A DNA stretch of 64,000 nucleotides from Casuarina equisetifolia (lineage: Eukaryota > Streptophyta > Magnoliopsida > Fagales > Casuarinaceae). The stretch spans positions 18,954,021 through 19,018,020 of the forward strand of contig CM052362.1 of the NCBI GenBank assembly GCA_028551475.1, in the 5' to 3' direction. The notes under the pieces were generated by a model. That model saw nothing but the letters and a program-made list of their open reading frames with translations. It did not search any database and was not told the origin of the DNA. Shown here one piece after another: positions 44,001 through 58,700 of the stretch. Position numbers and translations under genes: made by a program. Position 1 is the stretch's first letter. Each line of letters starts with the position of its first letter.

Positions 44001-47000
44001 AACTTCAAGAACTGCTGGAAGATAAATGTCAGTTAGTGCGCTTTACGTACAAATTATAGTTCACTAAGGATAGACCCATAAAGTTTGTTTGAATATAAAT
44101 TATTAAATAAATTAAAAGTCTCTAGGGAAGAAATACCCTCACCTAGTAGTGCATAAAGTGCCGCAATGGAAACCTGTCGTCCACAAAGTAGTTGTATTGA
44201 TTACAAAGATGAACATGAAATTGCATGGGATTCACATAGCAATTTCAAATGGTATCCACATCAAAATCCCACCTTCTAGTAATGTTGGTTCCACAATTAA
44301 CTATAGACCTAATTTTCAGGGATCATTTAATCTTAGGTGATCATACAATGGAGCACTTATTCATAATTGCTCAGAATACAGATCTAAAATCAGTGAATGA
44401 ATAATCTGGCTAACACAAGCACTAATTGACACTTTTTGGCATATGTATCACAGATAGACCTTAATAAGCCGGTCTCCAGCCTATCAATGTAAATATCAGG
44501 TGATGCCACATGCTAATATACATAAATGTATGCAGATACACCCACATGAAGATATGAATAGGATTTTGGTCACAGTGACAGGAACCCTATGGACTAAATG
44601 GATAATTCTGAATATTGCTACTAGTGGATGAATAAGGCAACCAACATGTTATCTAATTGCACCGAAAAAATTACCAAGCAAACCAGAATTTTACCACACC
44701 AAACCCTAAAGCTTGCAGTGGAGAAGGACTGATTTCCTCCAGAATGGCCTCAACATCCTGAAATGACCCAAGTTTCAATCATTGTAACATTTAATGTAGA
44801 AAACTTTTCAAAGTGAAAAAATAAAATAATGGAGTATTTTGGACATGTCAAACACAAGAAATAAAGAAAAAACCTAGACTAGAAGCATACAAAATATGGA
44901 ACCCCTAAACTAGCATATTCATGTTGGGCAGTTTGGAGACTGGTGTAGAGAGTGACAACCTGCCCCCTCCCAAAATTTGACTAGTTTCAAAAAGAAATTT
45001 CTCAAAAACTAGAATGAAATTCAAGCTTAAGCTTTTGTGAAGAATATATGGATCGTAAACAACATTTCATTGTAGCTTCACCATATTTTCATGTAGTTTG
45101 ATATCTGGTACGCTCTTATGAAACTTCCAACAGTACCCAGGGTGACTCCATTATGTTTCATTTGCCATAATGCCCCTCCATTCATAAAACAGTTATTGGG
45201 GCACCATGATAGCAACGGCTTAGATGTTGGATACTCAGGATGCCCATTCAAACAAAAGCAAGATTTACATTTCATGGTTCATGATCAGGTACGATTTACT
45301 CCAGAAACAATTTACTCTGGTCAGATAGCCTTCTTAAGTATTTGTTGGTAGGATTAACCCCATCAAATAGTCTAAGAGTTAAACTGTCACTATTTTCAAA
45401 TTGGTTCACAGTTGGATGTATACATGAGTTATGGATAAAGTTAACTGAAAAAGAAAAGAGGGGGGGGTGTTTGGGAAGGGGAAGGTGCCCTATAGTCTGA
45501 CTTAATCACTTGTGAGTCTCCGTCAAAGATCACTAGTCCTCACATCTTATTCATGGACTCCATTGATACCCTCAAATTTACCTAATCAGCAACCATTAAT
45601 CACAAAACACTTATATGGGGCCCAGTAGACACAAGACGACAGCGCAGGGGTGTCATACAAAGTAATGTGGAGCTTTAAAAGCAAACATGATATTATATCT
45701 AGGAATCTAATTCTATTCTTAAAGACGGATAAAAGGAGTAGCTATTCAACAAACAGGGTATCGTATCCATTAAGACCATTACTAGAACTTACAGTAGTGC
45801 ACAGGAGGAGTGAAAAAAAATACCTCGTTGATTACAGTAAGTGCCGTCTCAGGCTTCAGCTCCTTAGCACGGAGACCATTCTTTAGCCATAACTTGAAGC
45901 CACCTTTAACCACGTATGGTTTCTGTCAAGTAATGGAGCAGCCAAATTATTCATATATAATACCTTTTGCAGTTTCCAAAGATCAACAAGTGAATGCACT
46001 ATTGAATAATTTTTTTTATGATTCATCTACCAATTTCAGTTACAACACTTTCTCCTTAGACAGAGGAAATCCGTTCATTTCAGTAAAACAAATTGAAATT
46101 CCAAAGTCCCTTGAATTCGCAGCCAGATACACAACCATCAATGTTTGTGAGATCAGTTGGTATTGTCCAACAAGGCAAGTAGGACATTGTTGAATTGAGC
46201 TGACTATCATGAATTACAAAAATTGTCAAGGCTTAAGATACCTGAAATACCATCTCTATGATTGAGCTTAGATCATATGTCCTCTATCAAAAAGTCCAAT
46301 TCTGGACCGTCCCACAAATATATTGTATATATCCTTATGCAAGAATATAATGCTAGGACCAACACAATCTCTACGTGTGTCCACACAGAGTACATTCTAT
46401 TCTCCAAAAGTTAATAAGCAGAAAACAGCAATTATCCTCACTAATTCTACAACCAGAAGAATAGTATTGAACTATTGTCAGAATTATGTCACTAATGATC
46501 AGATCATTCCTAGCTTTAAGTATTCCAAAAAAATAACAAGCAAAACGGTTACAGGAAGTGTAATGAGGCCAGGTCCTCAGATTGTAAAGAATATTTTTTT
46601 GGTCATATAATATCAAAAGACGTGAAACAGAAAAAGTTAGGGAGTATAGGCTGGACTTGACTAAAAAAAATTAAATGCAGTTTTTTTTAACCAATATAAG
46701 TATCACTAGCATGTCATTTATCACCAACTAGATTCACAACCATTGCCAAAAAAACATCACTTGAAGTCAACGGAGCAAATATGAAAATAAGATATAATAA
46801 TAAAAAAGGGGGAAACTTAGAGTGATTACAGAAGATACTATTGTCAACTCCACAAACCAGAGGACAGTTAGGGTATGCTATACAAAACTTGTGAGATAAT
46901 GATAAGAAATGCAGGATACAAAGAACACTAGTACTATGGTTTTCATGGTGAGATAATCCTGATTCTTCGAATTAAACCCCCATCACTATCTTGTTACTTA

Positions 47001-50000
47001 GTTACTTCTGTCGCAGAAAATTCCTGAGAAGTGTAAAAAAACATGCCTTAACACCAAGTTTTCTTAAGGATCTTGCGATGCCTTTGGAGCGAGTACCATC
47101 AGCATCCATGACTATGACCTTCGACCTGTCCTACAGAAAGTAGAAAAACATTCTGCAATATCATTCCCAAACCACATTCCAACCGGAAAAATCATTAAAG
47201 GGTGTGACAAAGGAAACTTACATCCACTTTTTAGGGGTATCAAGCATTTAAGAAGGTTTCCTATGATATTATACTGAATTTACCTTCTCACAATTGTCCA
47301 TTAGATACAGTTGTTGGCTAAAATTATTAACTACATCAATTTTTTCAGCAATTTAAAGCATTTACAATTACCATTTTGATCATCTACGCATCTTTCCTTT
47401 CATATTATTCTAGCACATTCTTAGATTATTCAAAATGATAAAAGGTAAAGTTTATTACTAATTTTGAAGCCAAGAGCTTCATATGCATTGAAGTTTTATG
47501 GATGCAAGGTGTTTATAAAGACTCTTGGTTAAAGTGACTTGACATGGTGCTACTTTAAAAATCTTTTTAGATCCAAGAGCAAAGTCCTATTTAACCTTTG
47601 ATATAGTCCCTTAGAAACCCACAGAGCTAAGGACACCAAAACATCTAGCTACATACCTGAAGAGTCTTCAAATTCCGAATGACAGCAGCAATCAAGGTGT
47701 CATCAAGGTCTCTTCCACTCTTCAACAACCTCCTGACGGAGTCATCAACCTAAAATTCACAAAAGGTGTGTAACCTAAATCTCAGCACCAAAGGGACAGA
47801 AAGATACTGAAAAGGAACAAGTTGCTTTCTATGGAGCCCCATATTGTCAGCATACTGAAATTTTGGATTCTTTTTTTTCACACAGTAATAATACAATTCA
47901 TAACCATCTGAACCAACCTCAGGTAGAGTTACACTTGCATATCGAAACCGAGCCCCACGTCGAAGATCAGGAATACCATCTCTGTCTCTTAGAAGCTTCA
48001 ACCATGAAAAATCCCAGCACCAAATATCAGCAATGGTTCAACGCAGAGAATACAAATAAGATATTCCTTTCTCTGAATAAACAAGTACTGAGTAGAAAGT
48101 GGCCCCCCAATTATAAGAGACCCCCAGGGTGGAGGAAAATTTTTCACTTTCATATGATGAAAAGCTAAAATAGAACAAAGAGGTTTAAAACAGCATACCG
48201 AGCAGAGGGAAAAAAGGACAATTAATCAACTTATTTTATGAAAGGAGGATATTTATTGCAAAATTGCAATCAAAGGTTTATATCAAATCTTGGTCCATTG
48301 ATATTCTTGGTGGAGAATCCAAATTACTGACATCATTGCACTATAAAGTAAAAAGGCAAAACAAATTACAGTCACTTGCCTCAGGCCGGACATCAATGAG
48401 TAAAGCATTCTCCTTCCCAGTCAAAATCTCTAAAGCTGATTCAGGCGACAAATCCCCAGAGTAGCCACTATATGTCCACACCCAATAAAAAACCCTGCAA
48501 AAATCTGATAAAGAGTGTGATTTCCCATAAAATAGATCAATTATTCCAAATGCAAACAAATAAAAAAGTCTCTTTGTGCACAAAACAATATTCATACCAT
48601 AATGTCGTTGAGGTGCCAAGGAAAAGAACCAAGGGAACAATTGGATCATTTGGATCCAAACCTACACTTCTCTCCAACCCCTCAATTGCACTATAACCCT
48701 GCTCAGAGCAGATAATTCCCCATGTAGAATACTATCAGTATAAATGTTAACAAAATGCCAGAACATTGTGCATATCTGGGTAAAATACTTTCTGTATAAC
48801 AGATATGGAAACAAAAAACACTTGATATCTGATAAGTAAATCATACACATTAGGCAGAAAATTTGGCATCAAAGCTAATTTTCAACAAAAAAATAAAATT
48901 TCCCAATAAAATGATGCGATTCAATCAACAAAAGAATTAACCTATTAAATGCACACAAATAATAAGAGCGACTCACCTGTTGAAATGCCATTCTGACCGG
49001 GCTCAAGATTTCTATTGTTTTCTCTTCAGTCAAATTTAGGGCATCCCTGATGTCTGGAGGAAGCAATTCCTTGGCGGACCCATATGAATAAAAAATGAAG
49101 GAAGCTCCATTTCTTAAAGAATCCTCGACTGCAACAGTTGTACGCCTCAATACATCAACTGCAACAACAGATGCTTTACTTGTGGCTTCCTCCAGGTCAC
49201 TTGAAAAGCTTGTTAATCCATTACCAGCCAATTCTCTTTTTTGATCAGCAGTTGAATAGAGCCCACTAACAATATCATCCACTGCAGCTGTAGCACTTTT
49301 AATTACAGATACAATTGAAGAATTAACTGTATCTACAGTACTTTTCGCCGCATTTTCACCCTTATTTATAGAAGTATTAAATGTCTCACGTGCACCAGCC
49401 AAAAAATCCTCAATACTTGTTTTTGTATTTGACAATGGTACGTTATCCATGCCTAGTGAATCAGACACAGATGTCGAATACTCTGTTAGCATATCGCTTG
49501 TAGACGTGGTTTGAGGCTCTACAGATCCAACTACAATATCTGCAGTTTGAGGTGACTTATCCGTAAAGTGTATCAACCCCCCTTCCACTGCAGTTGTGGC
49601 AGAACCCTCTACATATGTCACTTCTGCTCCTCCTGAGAGTTGTGTTTCACTAGCTGTTTCAATTGAAGAACTCCAAGCATCTAGAAACTTGCACTCCGGA
49701 AAATCTGATCCAGTTTGACAGGACTGACTGTCAGAGAAATCCAAGGAAACTGACCCTTCAGTGCCCTTAACAAACCCAGAGCCAAAAGTCTTTGTAGCAT
49801 TTATTTTAAGGGACTCTCCTCGGGATTGAGTTCCATGCGGCCATCCTAAAAAGACCCTCTCTTCCACTGTGCATTTGACCTCGAAGTCCTTCTGGAATGG
49901 GGAAAATGGATGCGACCCAAGAAACGAAATCTGCAGGATCGATTGACTCAAAAGTACATCAACAATAGGGTTCAACAAATGCCTAGATATGTTGCCATGC

Positions 50001-50155
50001 AACCAACTACCCAGTTCAGACTTCATGAAATCGATTAACAAGTCGGACACTTATTGTAAAATAAATTACAGAATAGCACTATCATATTTCAGTAAGAAAA
50101 GTCTCACCTGAAAGTGAGACCCGCAGCTTGAGGTGGTTGAGCAAACAGGCAACAT
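41044..50155 (-). CDS. Rhodanese-like domain protein, plastid type (At3g59780-like)
   Basis: Thirteen exons (minus): 50155-50108, 49930-48977, 48698-48598, 48494-48380, 47995-47918, 47749-47657, 47130-47047, 45922-45824, 44757-44695, 44173-44143, 43407-43361, 42572-42514 and 41281-41044, giving 669 residues. The start MLPVCSTTSSCGSHFQ suits a transit peptide. A long Ser/Thr/acidic region with helical repeats follows. A membrane segment near PIVPLVLFLGTSTTLWVFYW precedes the rhodanese domain, which runs from ALLIDVRPE through RFRYASVTLPEV to VMDADGTRSKG and VVKGGFKLW. A second hydrophobic stretch (LQLVGVVGLGL) and a C-terminal tail end it. The active-loop cysteine is replaced by Asp, so sulfurtransferase activity is unlikely. 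The layout recalls the thylakoid calcium-sensing protein CAS. Introns after 48380 and 47047 start with GC. The exon 1 to 2 join is the least certain. Confidence 0.88.
41465..41586. repeat. Perfect tandem duplication, unit 60 bp, in intron 12 of the rhodanese-like gene
   Basis: The text from 41465 repeats exactly with a 60-base period up to 41586 (ATGAGCTCCTTCTGTAGAAT begins each copy). With no mismatch in over 60 aligned bases it is very recent, or an assembly duplication. Confidence 0.95.
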
Positions 50156-52724
50156 TGTCTCATCAACTAAAAATCAATGCCAGAAACTTCAGCAAAAGCT
50201 CATCCTCTTGCTTAATGCCACGAAATTTATATAAAAGTTCAACAATAGAGAACGTCAAAGTCCAAGCTGAATATAACCTACCAACCGAAACTCGAATGGA
50301 GATAAACAGCAATCATTTGCAACCCTCGAATATTCAAAAGAAAACAGGTACTCAAAGCCAATTCTGAATAACCGTTCTGATTTAAAACTATATACCTGTT
50401 CTTCAACTGATTTCTTAAAATTCAATCGCGATTGCCGTCGAATCGGCAAATAGTGATGAAATGAAGCATTACGATGAAAAACGGGTCTGTAAATCGCTCT
50501 TCCTTGGATATTATTATATGAAAATGGATGTCTCTGTTTTGTCCGAGAATTGTCCAATCAGAGATATGGTTGAAGATATGACGAGAAGAATCGTGTGGCT
50601 CGTCAAAGCCGTTAGTGCCATCTCGCTTGGCTCCTTCCCGCCTCTCGTTTTCGGTGGGCACAATTTTGGATTTGATCATCTTTCGGGGGTTTCCAGATGT
50701 GACCCCGTTGCACCATATTTCATCCCCAAGGATTATCATTCTGCTTTGCACCCAACACCGAAGTTGTCCTCCTCCTTTGCTCCCGTCGTTTTTTTCTTTT
50801 TGACCACCAGAGACTTGTGTAATTGCTTTCTTCAACAAATTGTTATCAGAATTTTACACCACGAGAGTTGCTTGGATGTTTTTAATGGTAAGACTACGAG
50901 TTGAGCTCCTCTGGCTTAAATTTTAACAGCTTGAAAAAATAGATGCCGTTGAGAGGTTTACTATTTAGTTTAAAAATCGCCTTAAGAATTGGTAAAGTTT
51001 ATTATTACATAAACAAAAATTATTGGATATTTTTTAATAATATAAAACTTATGAACCACATATTAATATGTCTATTATCATAATAAATAAATTATTTAAT
51101 TATCATGATATCATACTACATTAGCAATGCATGGACTATATGAATGAGAATTCGTAAGGAAGTTAAGAGAAGTTTGGTTTTAATATTGTGTTAAAAGATT
51201 CGTTATTGAACTAGAAGTCTAATAGATAATGTGGAACTTACTAAATTTTAATATATTTCTCAATGATATTAAATTAATTATCTATGTTGTAACACATTCT
51301 TTTGTTGCAATAATCAAATTACTGAATTATCATTGTTCAACATTATGTGGGTAATATATAAGTTTAATCAATATGAGTTTGTAGCAGTATTGTGAACAAT
51401 ATTTGCTTTGATGTCACATTAAGAAACTTATTATCCACTTTAAAAATCAATTAAAGAGTTAATAGAACTCGTTGTTATATTTTTATATATTTCTTAACAT
51501 ATAGGACTTATTGGCCATATATTTAACAAATACAATGCATGGTTTATTTTGTTATGATATCTATTCTATTTTTGTTTTCTTGAGGAACAATATTTTATTT
51601 GATCTACCTTGTGAACAATGTTGGTTTTGTATTTTGATCCTTATTGTCTTGATAATTTTTTCAAAAAATAAAATTATTTGGATCAAAATCAATGTCTTAT
51701 GGACTCTTTGGTAATTTTTTTATTTTTTATTCTTTTGAGCACAAAGTCGACGGTTACTTGTTCTTTTACTGGAATCTCTCTGGACACCTACTTTGTAATT
51801 ATTCAATGTCCTGTTGTGATTTTAGTAAATAAATAATGCAATTCGACTTTCCAATGGAGTATTTAATTGTGAACCTCTTTCTATAAGCTAATGTTTTTCA
51901 CTCTCAAAAGACAATATATATATATATATATATGTATGTGGAAAGTGAACTGAAACTTTTTAACTGTTAAGATTAGTCGGGATTTTTTTTGAACTTGTTA
52001 AAAACATATTTATTTATAATAAAAATACAATTTTAACAAAATAAAATTTGATATTATAGTAGTTAAGGTACATTTTTAAAATATCTATTTCATTGAATTC
52101 CTTCATTGTTTATTATTCCATTCGAGTTGCAAATTGCTTTCGTAAGTAATTGTATTTAATACTCTTAAAACTAGTGCTTTTTTGTTCCCTCGGTTAACCG
52201 TAACTCTGTCTTTACTTTATCTTAAAGGTATCGTCAACTGTTGTTATTTTATTTTTTCTCCTCTCTTGGTTATCTCCTCGAAGTGCAGAAAATTCCAAAA
52301 CCAAAGAGTGGATGGAAACAAGAACGTTGTCCTCCGGGCAGAAAATCATTTATTATGTCATTCGCTTATTCCATATTTTGGATGTGAAAACTAGCCATTA
52401 AGAGGTTCATAGGCATGTTTTATGACGTAATTTTTCGCTCCTTTATTTACTTTTGGGCCAGGAAACGTGGATTCCGTTTCTGAGACTTTCTCTCCCCTCC
52501 CTGTTTGCATTCTGCGAGACATCCTCATCCAACGCCCGCTGCACTCCGGTTTCGTAATTCTCCGGTGCGTTTAGCGCACACGCGCCCATATCTCCCTTCT
52601 AAGAACATACGTCGATGATTCAATTCGCTTTTCAATCGTTCTCTCTGTTTGCGCGTCCAGGGATCGTAAGTGTCAGCGGTGCTGTTCAAGAATAATACGA
52701 CTAGTTGGTTCGATAATCGAGGAT
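50156..52724. other. Divergent intergenic region between the rhodanese-like gene and SAC9
   Basis: About 2.6 kb between two start codons facing away from each other, so it should hold both promoters and leaders. The middle (50900-52400) is very AT-rich with no recognisable gene. The parts near each gene are more GC-balanced. A 147-codon plus-strand frame at 50461-50904 overlaps a minus-strand one and was not recognised as protein. Confidence 0.5.
51914..51933. repeat. (AT)n microsatellite
   Basis: About ten AT units in the divergent spacer upstream of SAC9. Confidence 0.85.
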
Positions 52725-55700
52725 ATGGAGTCACCTGGTCAGCTTCTCTATTCGCCTTACACTTATTTTTGCTCGCATTTTCCCACTATTTTTGGATGTT
52801 AATAGCGACACTCTGTGTTTGATCTGAAGCTAAAGCTGGAAGAATTCCAAAGGGTAGATCATTATCTTCTAGTTTATAGGATATTTGGTTATGTTCTTTA
52901 ATGTGATAATTTGGATCCATAAATATTAAGGTTATCAGATAGTATCCGAAGTCATTTCTAAATCTTGGCATTTTTTTTTTTTATTAATTTAGAAGGAGAG
53001 CTATTCTCCTGATCCACTGTACTCTGACGCTTCGGATCTTGTTTTTTAATCAAATGTATGTATTTGTTTGTTTGATAGACTTGTTGAGATCAAAAATACA
53101 TTTGAGGATCAAATTGTCTCTTAAAGGTCACGTCAACGTAGATTCCGTGAAAACGTGTGCAGACGGCATAGGAATGAGATATTTTTTATGGCTTGACAAG
53201 GATGATATGTATTGGATCTATTTCATCTGACAAACGGATGGGAGAGAATGTTTATTCATGTAATTTACGCTGGTTGCGGCAAGAATAACCTGCCTAGGAA
53301 AAGATTAGCAGATAGGTGTTTGTGATAATCTAATATGAGTAATAGTTGCAATCATCACTAGGAAGATGATTATGAGGAAAATTGCAAACAAATGGAATCA
53401 AAGCTTGGAATGGAAACTACCATCTTGTATGGTAGTTGATTTTCAGGATACTTTCATTCATCATGTGTTTCTTCATGCATCTTGGACTTCTAGTACGGAC
53501 TGTGCAATCCGAATTACTGTGTAATGTTGGTGAAAGTGATTTCTCCAACAGAGAGAATTATTAGACAGGGGCATTCCGTAAATAAGTTGTGCTGGAGAAA
53601 TTTTGGATGAGGTGGATACAAAGAAAGATGCTGGATTGAGTCCTGGTTAGCAATCAGATAAAAGAGCTATCATGAACTAATGGTAGAAGAAAGTCAAATT
53701 AAGAAATTGAAGACAAACATGTTATCTTTTCTAACGATGCAACTTTCTCTTCAAGATTGGGGAGGGCGGAATAAGGCAGCAACAATGAAAACCTAGTGGG
53801 TTAAATACGAAGTTTGAATTGTGTCAGGTAGCCAGCTGCATACTTGTAACTCAGCAGTTTGGTTTCATGAAACGTTGTGCATTCCTCAAGGAACATTTTC
53901 TAGAGAGTGAGTGAGAAAGGGGAGAATAAAATTTTTTCCCAACTTTTTTTGAGACATCTTGAAATGGCATGGATACACAAATCCTGTCTGACCTACAAAA
54001 AGAAGTCATGGAATCAAAGCACTGATGATCTGCATTTTTTTTATGGTACTGCAAGCCTAACTGCTTAAATTTCTTGCTTTTGTTCTCGAAACCTAGAATA
54101 AATTTCCTTCAACAAGATAGTGGGCCCAAGGGTGCAAGAGATTCCTTGGCCTGCAGTGCACAGGTCATGAGCGGTCTCCAATGGACTAATACTAGAGATT
54201 CATTCATGCATTTGTAGAGGCAATAATAAATTATATTAAGATGAGAAAACAAATTGTAGGAGTTCCTACTACCTCCAAAAGGGAAGTAAAGAAACCGCGA
54301 CATTCATTCTAGGAGGACCTACGCCCCTCTAAAACCTTTTGCGGTGCCTGCTGCCCTTTTAGCAACAAAAAAATCTAGCATTATCAGTAGATGCTTGGGC
54401 ATATCTATTTTGACTTTCTTTTGCTCGCAAAAAGCTTATTACTTCTGTTTTTGGCTGTCTGAAAGATTGGGCACAACTGTGCTGTCCATCAATCATTTTA
54501 AATGATTGTTCAAGGGATAGGTGTTTTATTTGGTTTCTGATTAACTAGCTTTCTTGTAACTATTAGTTTATGAAGTCAATGTTCTTATTCTTTCAATTTG
54601 TTGTAAATGTAAAGATGATGCCTAATATTCGTTACCTCCAAAAAATTGTTCTGATTGTGGGTTCATTCTGATATTGTGCATATTTTTCTTCTTCCTTGTA
54701 TTTCTGTGCAGTCAGGAGTTTAAGGGATTCCTCCGTCATTGTCCTTACATTGGATACTGGTGAAGTGTATATCATTGCTAGCTTGTCTTCCAGGAATGAC
54801 ACTCAGGTGATATATATTGATCCAACGACTGGCGCACTGTGCTACAATGGAAAGTTGGGTGTTGATGTTTTTAAATCTGAAAATGAGGCTTTAGATTATC
54901 TTACCAATGGATCACGATGGTTGTGTAAGAGTATAACTTATGCCAGGGCAATACTGGGTTATGCTGCTTTGGGAAACTTTGGTTTGCTACTTGTTGCAAC
55001 TAAGTTAACCTCTAGCATTCCCAATCTGCCGGGTGGAGGGTCTGTATATACAGTGGCTGAGAGCCAGTGGATCAAAATATCACTTCAAAATGCCCAACCC
55101 CAGGGTAAAGGAGAAGTGAAGAATGTTCAAGAATTGACTGACCTTGATATTGATGGGAAGCACTACTTCTGTGAGACAAGAGACATCACTCGGCCTTTCC
55201 CAAGCCGTATGCCATTACAAAAACCTGATGATGAATTTGTTTGGAATGGATGGTTTTCAATGCCTTTCAAAGAGGTTGGGCTGCCACAACATTGTGTGAC
55301 TCTGCTGCAGGTTTTGCTTCATACTTGATATCTTCATATTGATGCTATTCTGATAGTTATCATTTTCTTTTCTTTCTAAATGACTCATTTTCTAGTCGAC
55401 CTCTTGTGCATATTAAAGTTTAATGTCCTGGCTAGCAGGTGATTTTTCCATCGTAGCTTGTTTCATAGCATGTAGTTGCACACACGTGCATATCAACTAG
55501 AAGAAGTTCAAAAGACAATGCATTCAACTAATGGATAAAGAGCATTTTGGTAACATATGATTGGATGTTAGACAATCGCTAATTGATTGGTTTGGGTGGT
55601 ATGCATGCACTTTTTTTTATGTATCTTTCTGTCCAACTGGGGATTTGCATGTATTGAGGGGCTCCCCTGACTCCCCTCTCCAACCCCCCCCCCCCCCCAC

Positions 55701-58700
55701 CCCCCCCAACCAAAAAAAAAAAAAAAATTTGGTGGTGTGGGGTGTGTTTAAAACAACCTTTAATGAGATCCTGTTTAGTCACATGTTTAATGTCAACTAC
55801 TTAACCCTTAGTGATTCATAGTTTAGGTCAAAATTATAAAATCAAAACCATGTTGGCTGGATTTCAATTTCAGCATTCTGGCTGAAGTGATAGGTCGCTC
55901 AGAATGAAGAGGAAAAAAAATTAAAAAAAAAAAGAAGCAAAAATTACTGCTTCCAATGGCTTAGTGTTTGCTTATGGTATCACTCAGAATGGTAGTTACA
56001 CCTGTTGTGGGTCTGGAGTTGAGGATTCAGATAATTTTTTCTTGACTTGCCTTTCTTTCTTTAAAGCAACATTTGGTTTTTGCTGTGGACCAGTGTAACC
56101 TTTCAAGAATCTGTAGTAGTTGAGAGGAAATGTGAGTTGGATGAGTTAGAGCTTCAAAGGAAAACTCCTTTGAGCACACTATTCAAACTTATATTGACTG
56201 TTGCAGTTTATGCAATAGGAGACAATGAAACATGAAAAGTAACTGTGTAGATCTCATAACTTTTGGAATATATTTGATGAGTTTATACTTTGGGTCAAGG
56301 TTAAAGGTAATACTCTCCATTGTCTATTTCATTTTCTGGATAATAGTTATTGATATCTGTTAGATGATGTCTTTGAGTTAAGAGGTAGATGTGCTTATAT
56401 TTGTTTCCCCAGATTGGTCTAAGATTCTTTCTAGTGTCCCTCCCATGTTAATGTTTTTATCTTTACTTTCTATATTGTGTGGGTATAATGCTTTTGTGCT
56501 GCTGTATGGTTTGTTCTTTTTATTCACTTACTTTCTTCCCCCCAACCCCGCCCAAAAAGAAAAAAGAGTTTTTCGTCCTGGATTTTGGTGTTGCATTCTT
56601 CTTTTGATTTGAGTTTTTTCATGGAAATCATTTCTTCAATGAGGTTCTGTGATTGATAGGATAATCCTGATGCTTATTAGGATAGACATTTAGCATGTCA
56701 AAAGAATTTTGCATCAAGATTAGTTTTTAGCTCCTTCTATCACTTCATTTTTTCACTTAGACCTCTATGCTTAAAGGGGGAGAAGCCAATGTTGATACCC
56801 AACACCCTACACACACATCAATGAATATAAGTGGAGAAGTTTCAAATTTCCATAAAAATACTTATTTGTCTGCCTACTAAATTCAGTTGATAATGAAAAT
56901 CTGATGATATACAGTTCTTCATCTGGAATTTGACTTGAAATGATTTTCTAATCAACTAATCATGCCCATTCAGATTTAGTTAAGCAGTGGATTTGTTGTT
57001 TGCTGGTTGTCACTATTCATTTGTGCTTTCGAATCCATTTTAACTTGATCTCTTTTTCACTTGCTTATATCTTTGTTACTCTACCCAATTGACTTTTATA
57101 GTTATTTAGCTGCCTTACAACCTGTCACTACAAAGAAAAGTTATCTTATCTGTGTTTAAGATATGATATTAATGTGTAGGGGTTTGCAGAATGTCGAAGT
57201 TTTGGAAGCTCAGGTCAGCTAGAAGGGATTGTTGCTCTAACAGCTCGTCGTAGTAGACTGCATCCTGGTACTCGGTACCTGGCTAGGGGGATAAATTCAT
57301 GTTTTAGCACAGGTATGCAGCCTACGAACAACACTTGGAATTAAATGGCTTTTCTCTTGCCAGCATTTTTTATGTTCTTTTGTTGGGTTACTGCCTCCTT
57401 TGCCAATTGTATATTTTCTGTGCTCTTAGTTGCTTCCCCCTTTTGGCTTTTCTTATTACATCTTAGTATCTACAGGAAGAAAGAAATTCGAGGGTCTCCT
57501 ATGCCATGCTGAACGGATCATTCAAGGATATTGGATCAATTTTTCTCTTCTCTTTGCTTCTAACTACTTTTATGGTTGTGAACTGGTCTTCACTCTTAAT
57601 TGATAGGAACAAAACATAAATGTTTGTGTTTGTATCACTGGGTTTACTTTTTCTCCGTAGGGAGAGTACAGTACAATTTTACACCGGACTATGTGGTAAA
57701 AATCTCTCTGACCCCGTTTATTGTGTCAATGAGATATTAAATTGTTGTCCCAAGTTCACATTTACTTCCCTACTAGGCCCACATTACTTCAGGGAGTAGA
57801 TTTATACCATATGTAATTTGTGATGTACAATTGGGTGGGCAGGGTTGAGCTTAATTAATTGACACACTGCTTCCTGCTGAAAAGAATTTTCAGGGACCCA
57901 AGTGAATGGTCCTTACTAGGAACAGATATGCAAACTTATGGAGAAAGTAATAGACAAGTATGCCCTTAAAAACTGCTTTAGTTCCATGATCCATCTTTTT
58001 CCTTCCATTAGAAACGCATGGATGTACCACATCTTATGATGCTGGTTAAGTTTGTCTCTAGTTTGGAATTTATTCACGAATTATTGGTGCTGAGAACGAC
58101 TTATGTTGTGGATGAAGAGATATACTAGCATTGAGGGAGGCTGATTGGCCGTGAGTATATTATTCATTCTTTGTTGATTATTTAGTTCTTGGAGGTAATT
58201 TCATTCCAAATCCTTGCTTTCTGTGCATGGCTCCATGGATCATCATCTGCTCCACAAAGGAGACGTTTGACATGGAAAACTGCTTCCTTTTTTTTTTTTT
58301 TTTGTTTAATTGGGGACTGTTTGGAGCAAGAGGAGTAGTCATGGTTTTGATAGGATAGAGGAACCTGCACTTAAACTAAATTTTATTTGCTATAGTTTCT
58401 TTTGCATACACATTAATAGGTGTTAACACCATTAGGTGCTTGTGAGCTGTTGAGTGGCGTTGCTTATCTTTTTCCTTACTTATTCATAGTGCTTAGATGT
58501 CATTTTACCACTTTGTGTTGCTTGGAGAAGTAACTGCAAGCTTATATGTACATATCATTCCTCGTCATAAGTTTTGTAACTGCCATTCCATTTTTTCCTG
58601 CTCCTGTCTCAGCCTTTTCTTGTGTCCCATAAGTTCCCTTGGACTTAAGAAGAACGTGTATTTGACAGGAAATGAAGTTGAGTGTGAGCAACTTGTATGG

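Noticed and set aside
50461..50904. 147-codon plus-strand ORF in the SAC9/rhodanese spacer
   Set aside because: It overlaps a long open frame on the other strand, lies in the promoter/leader region, and shows no recognisable domain.
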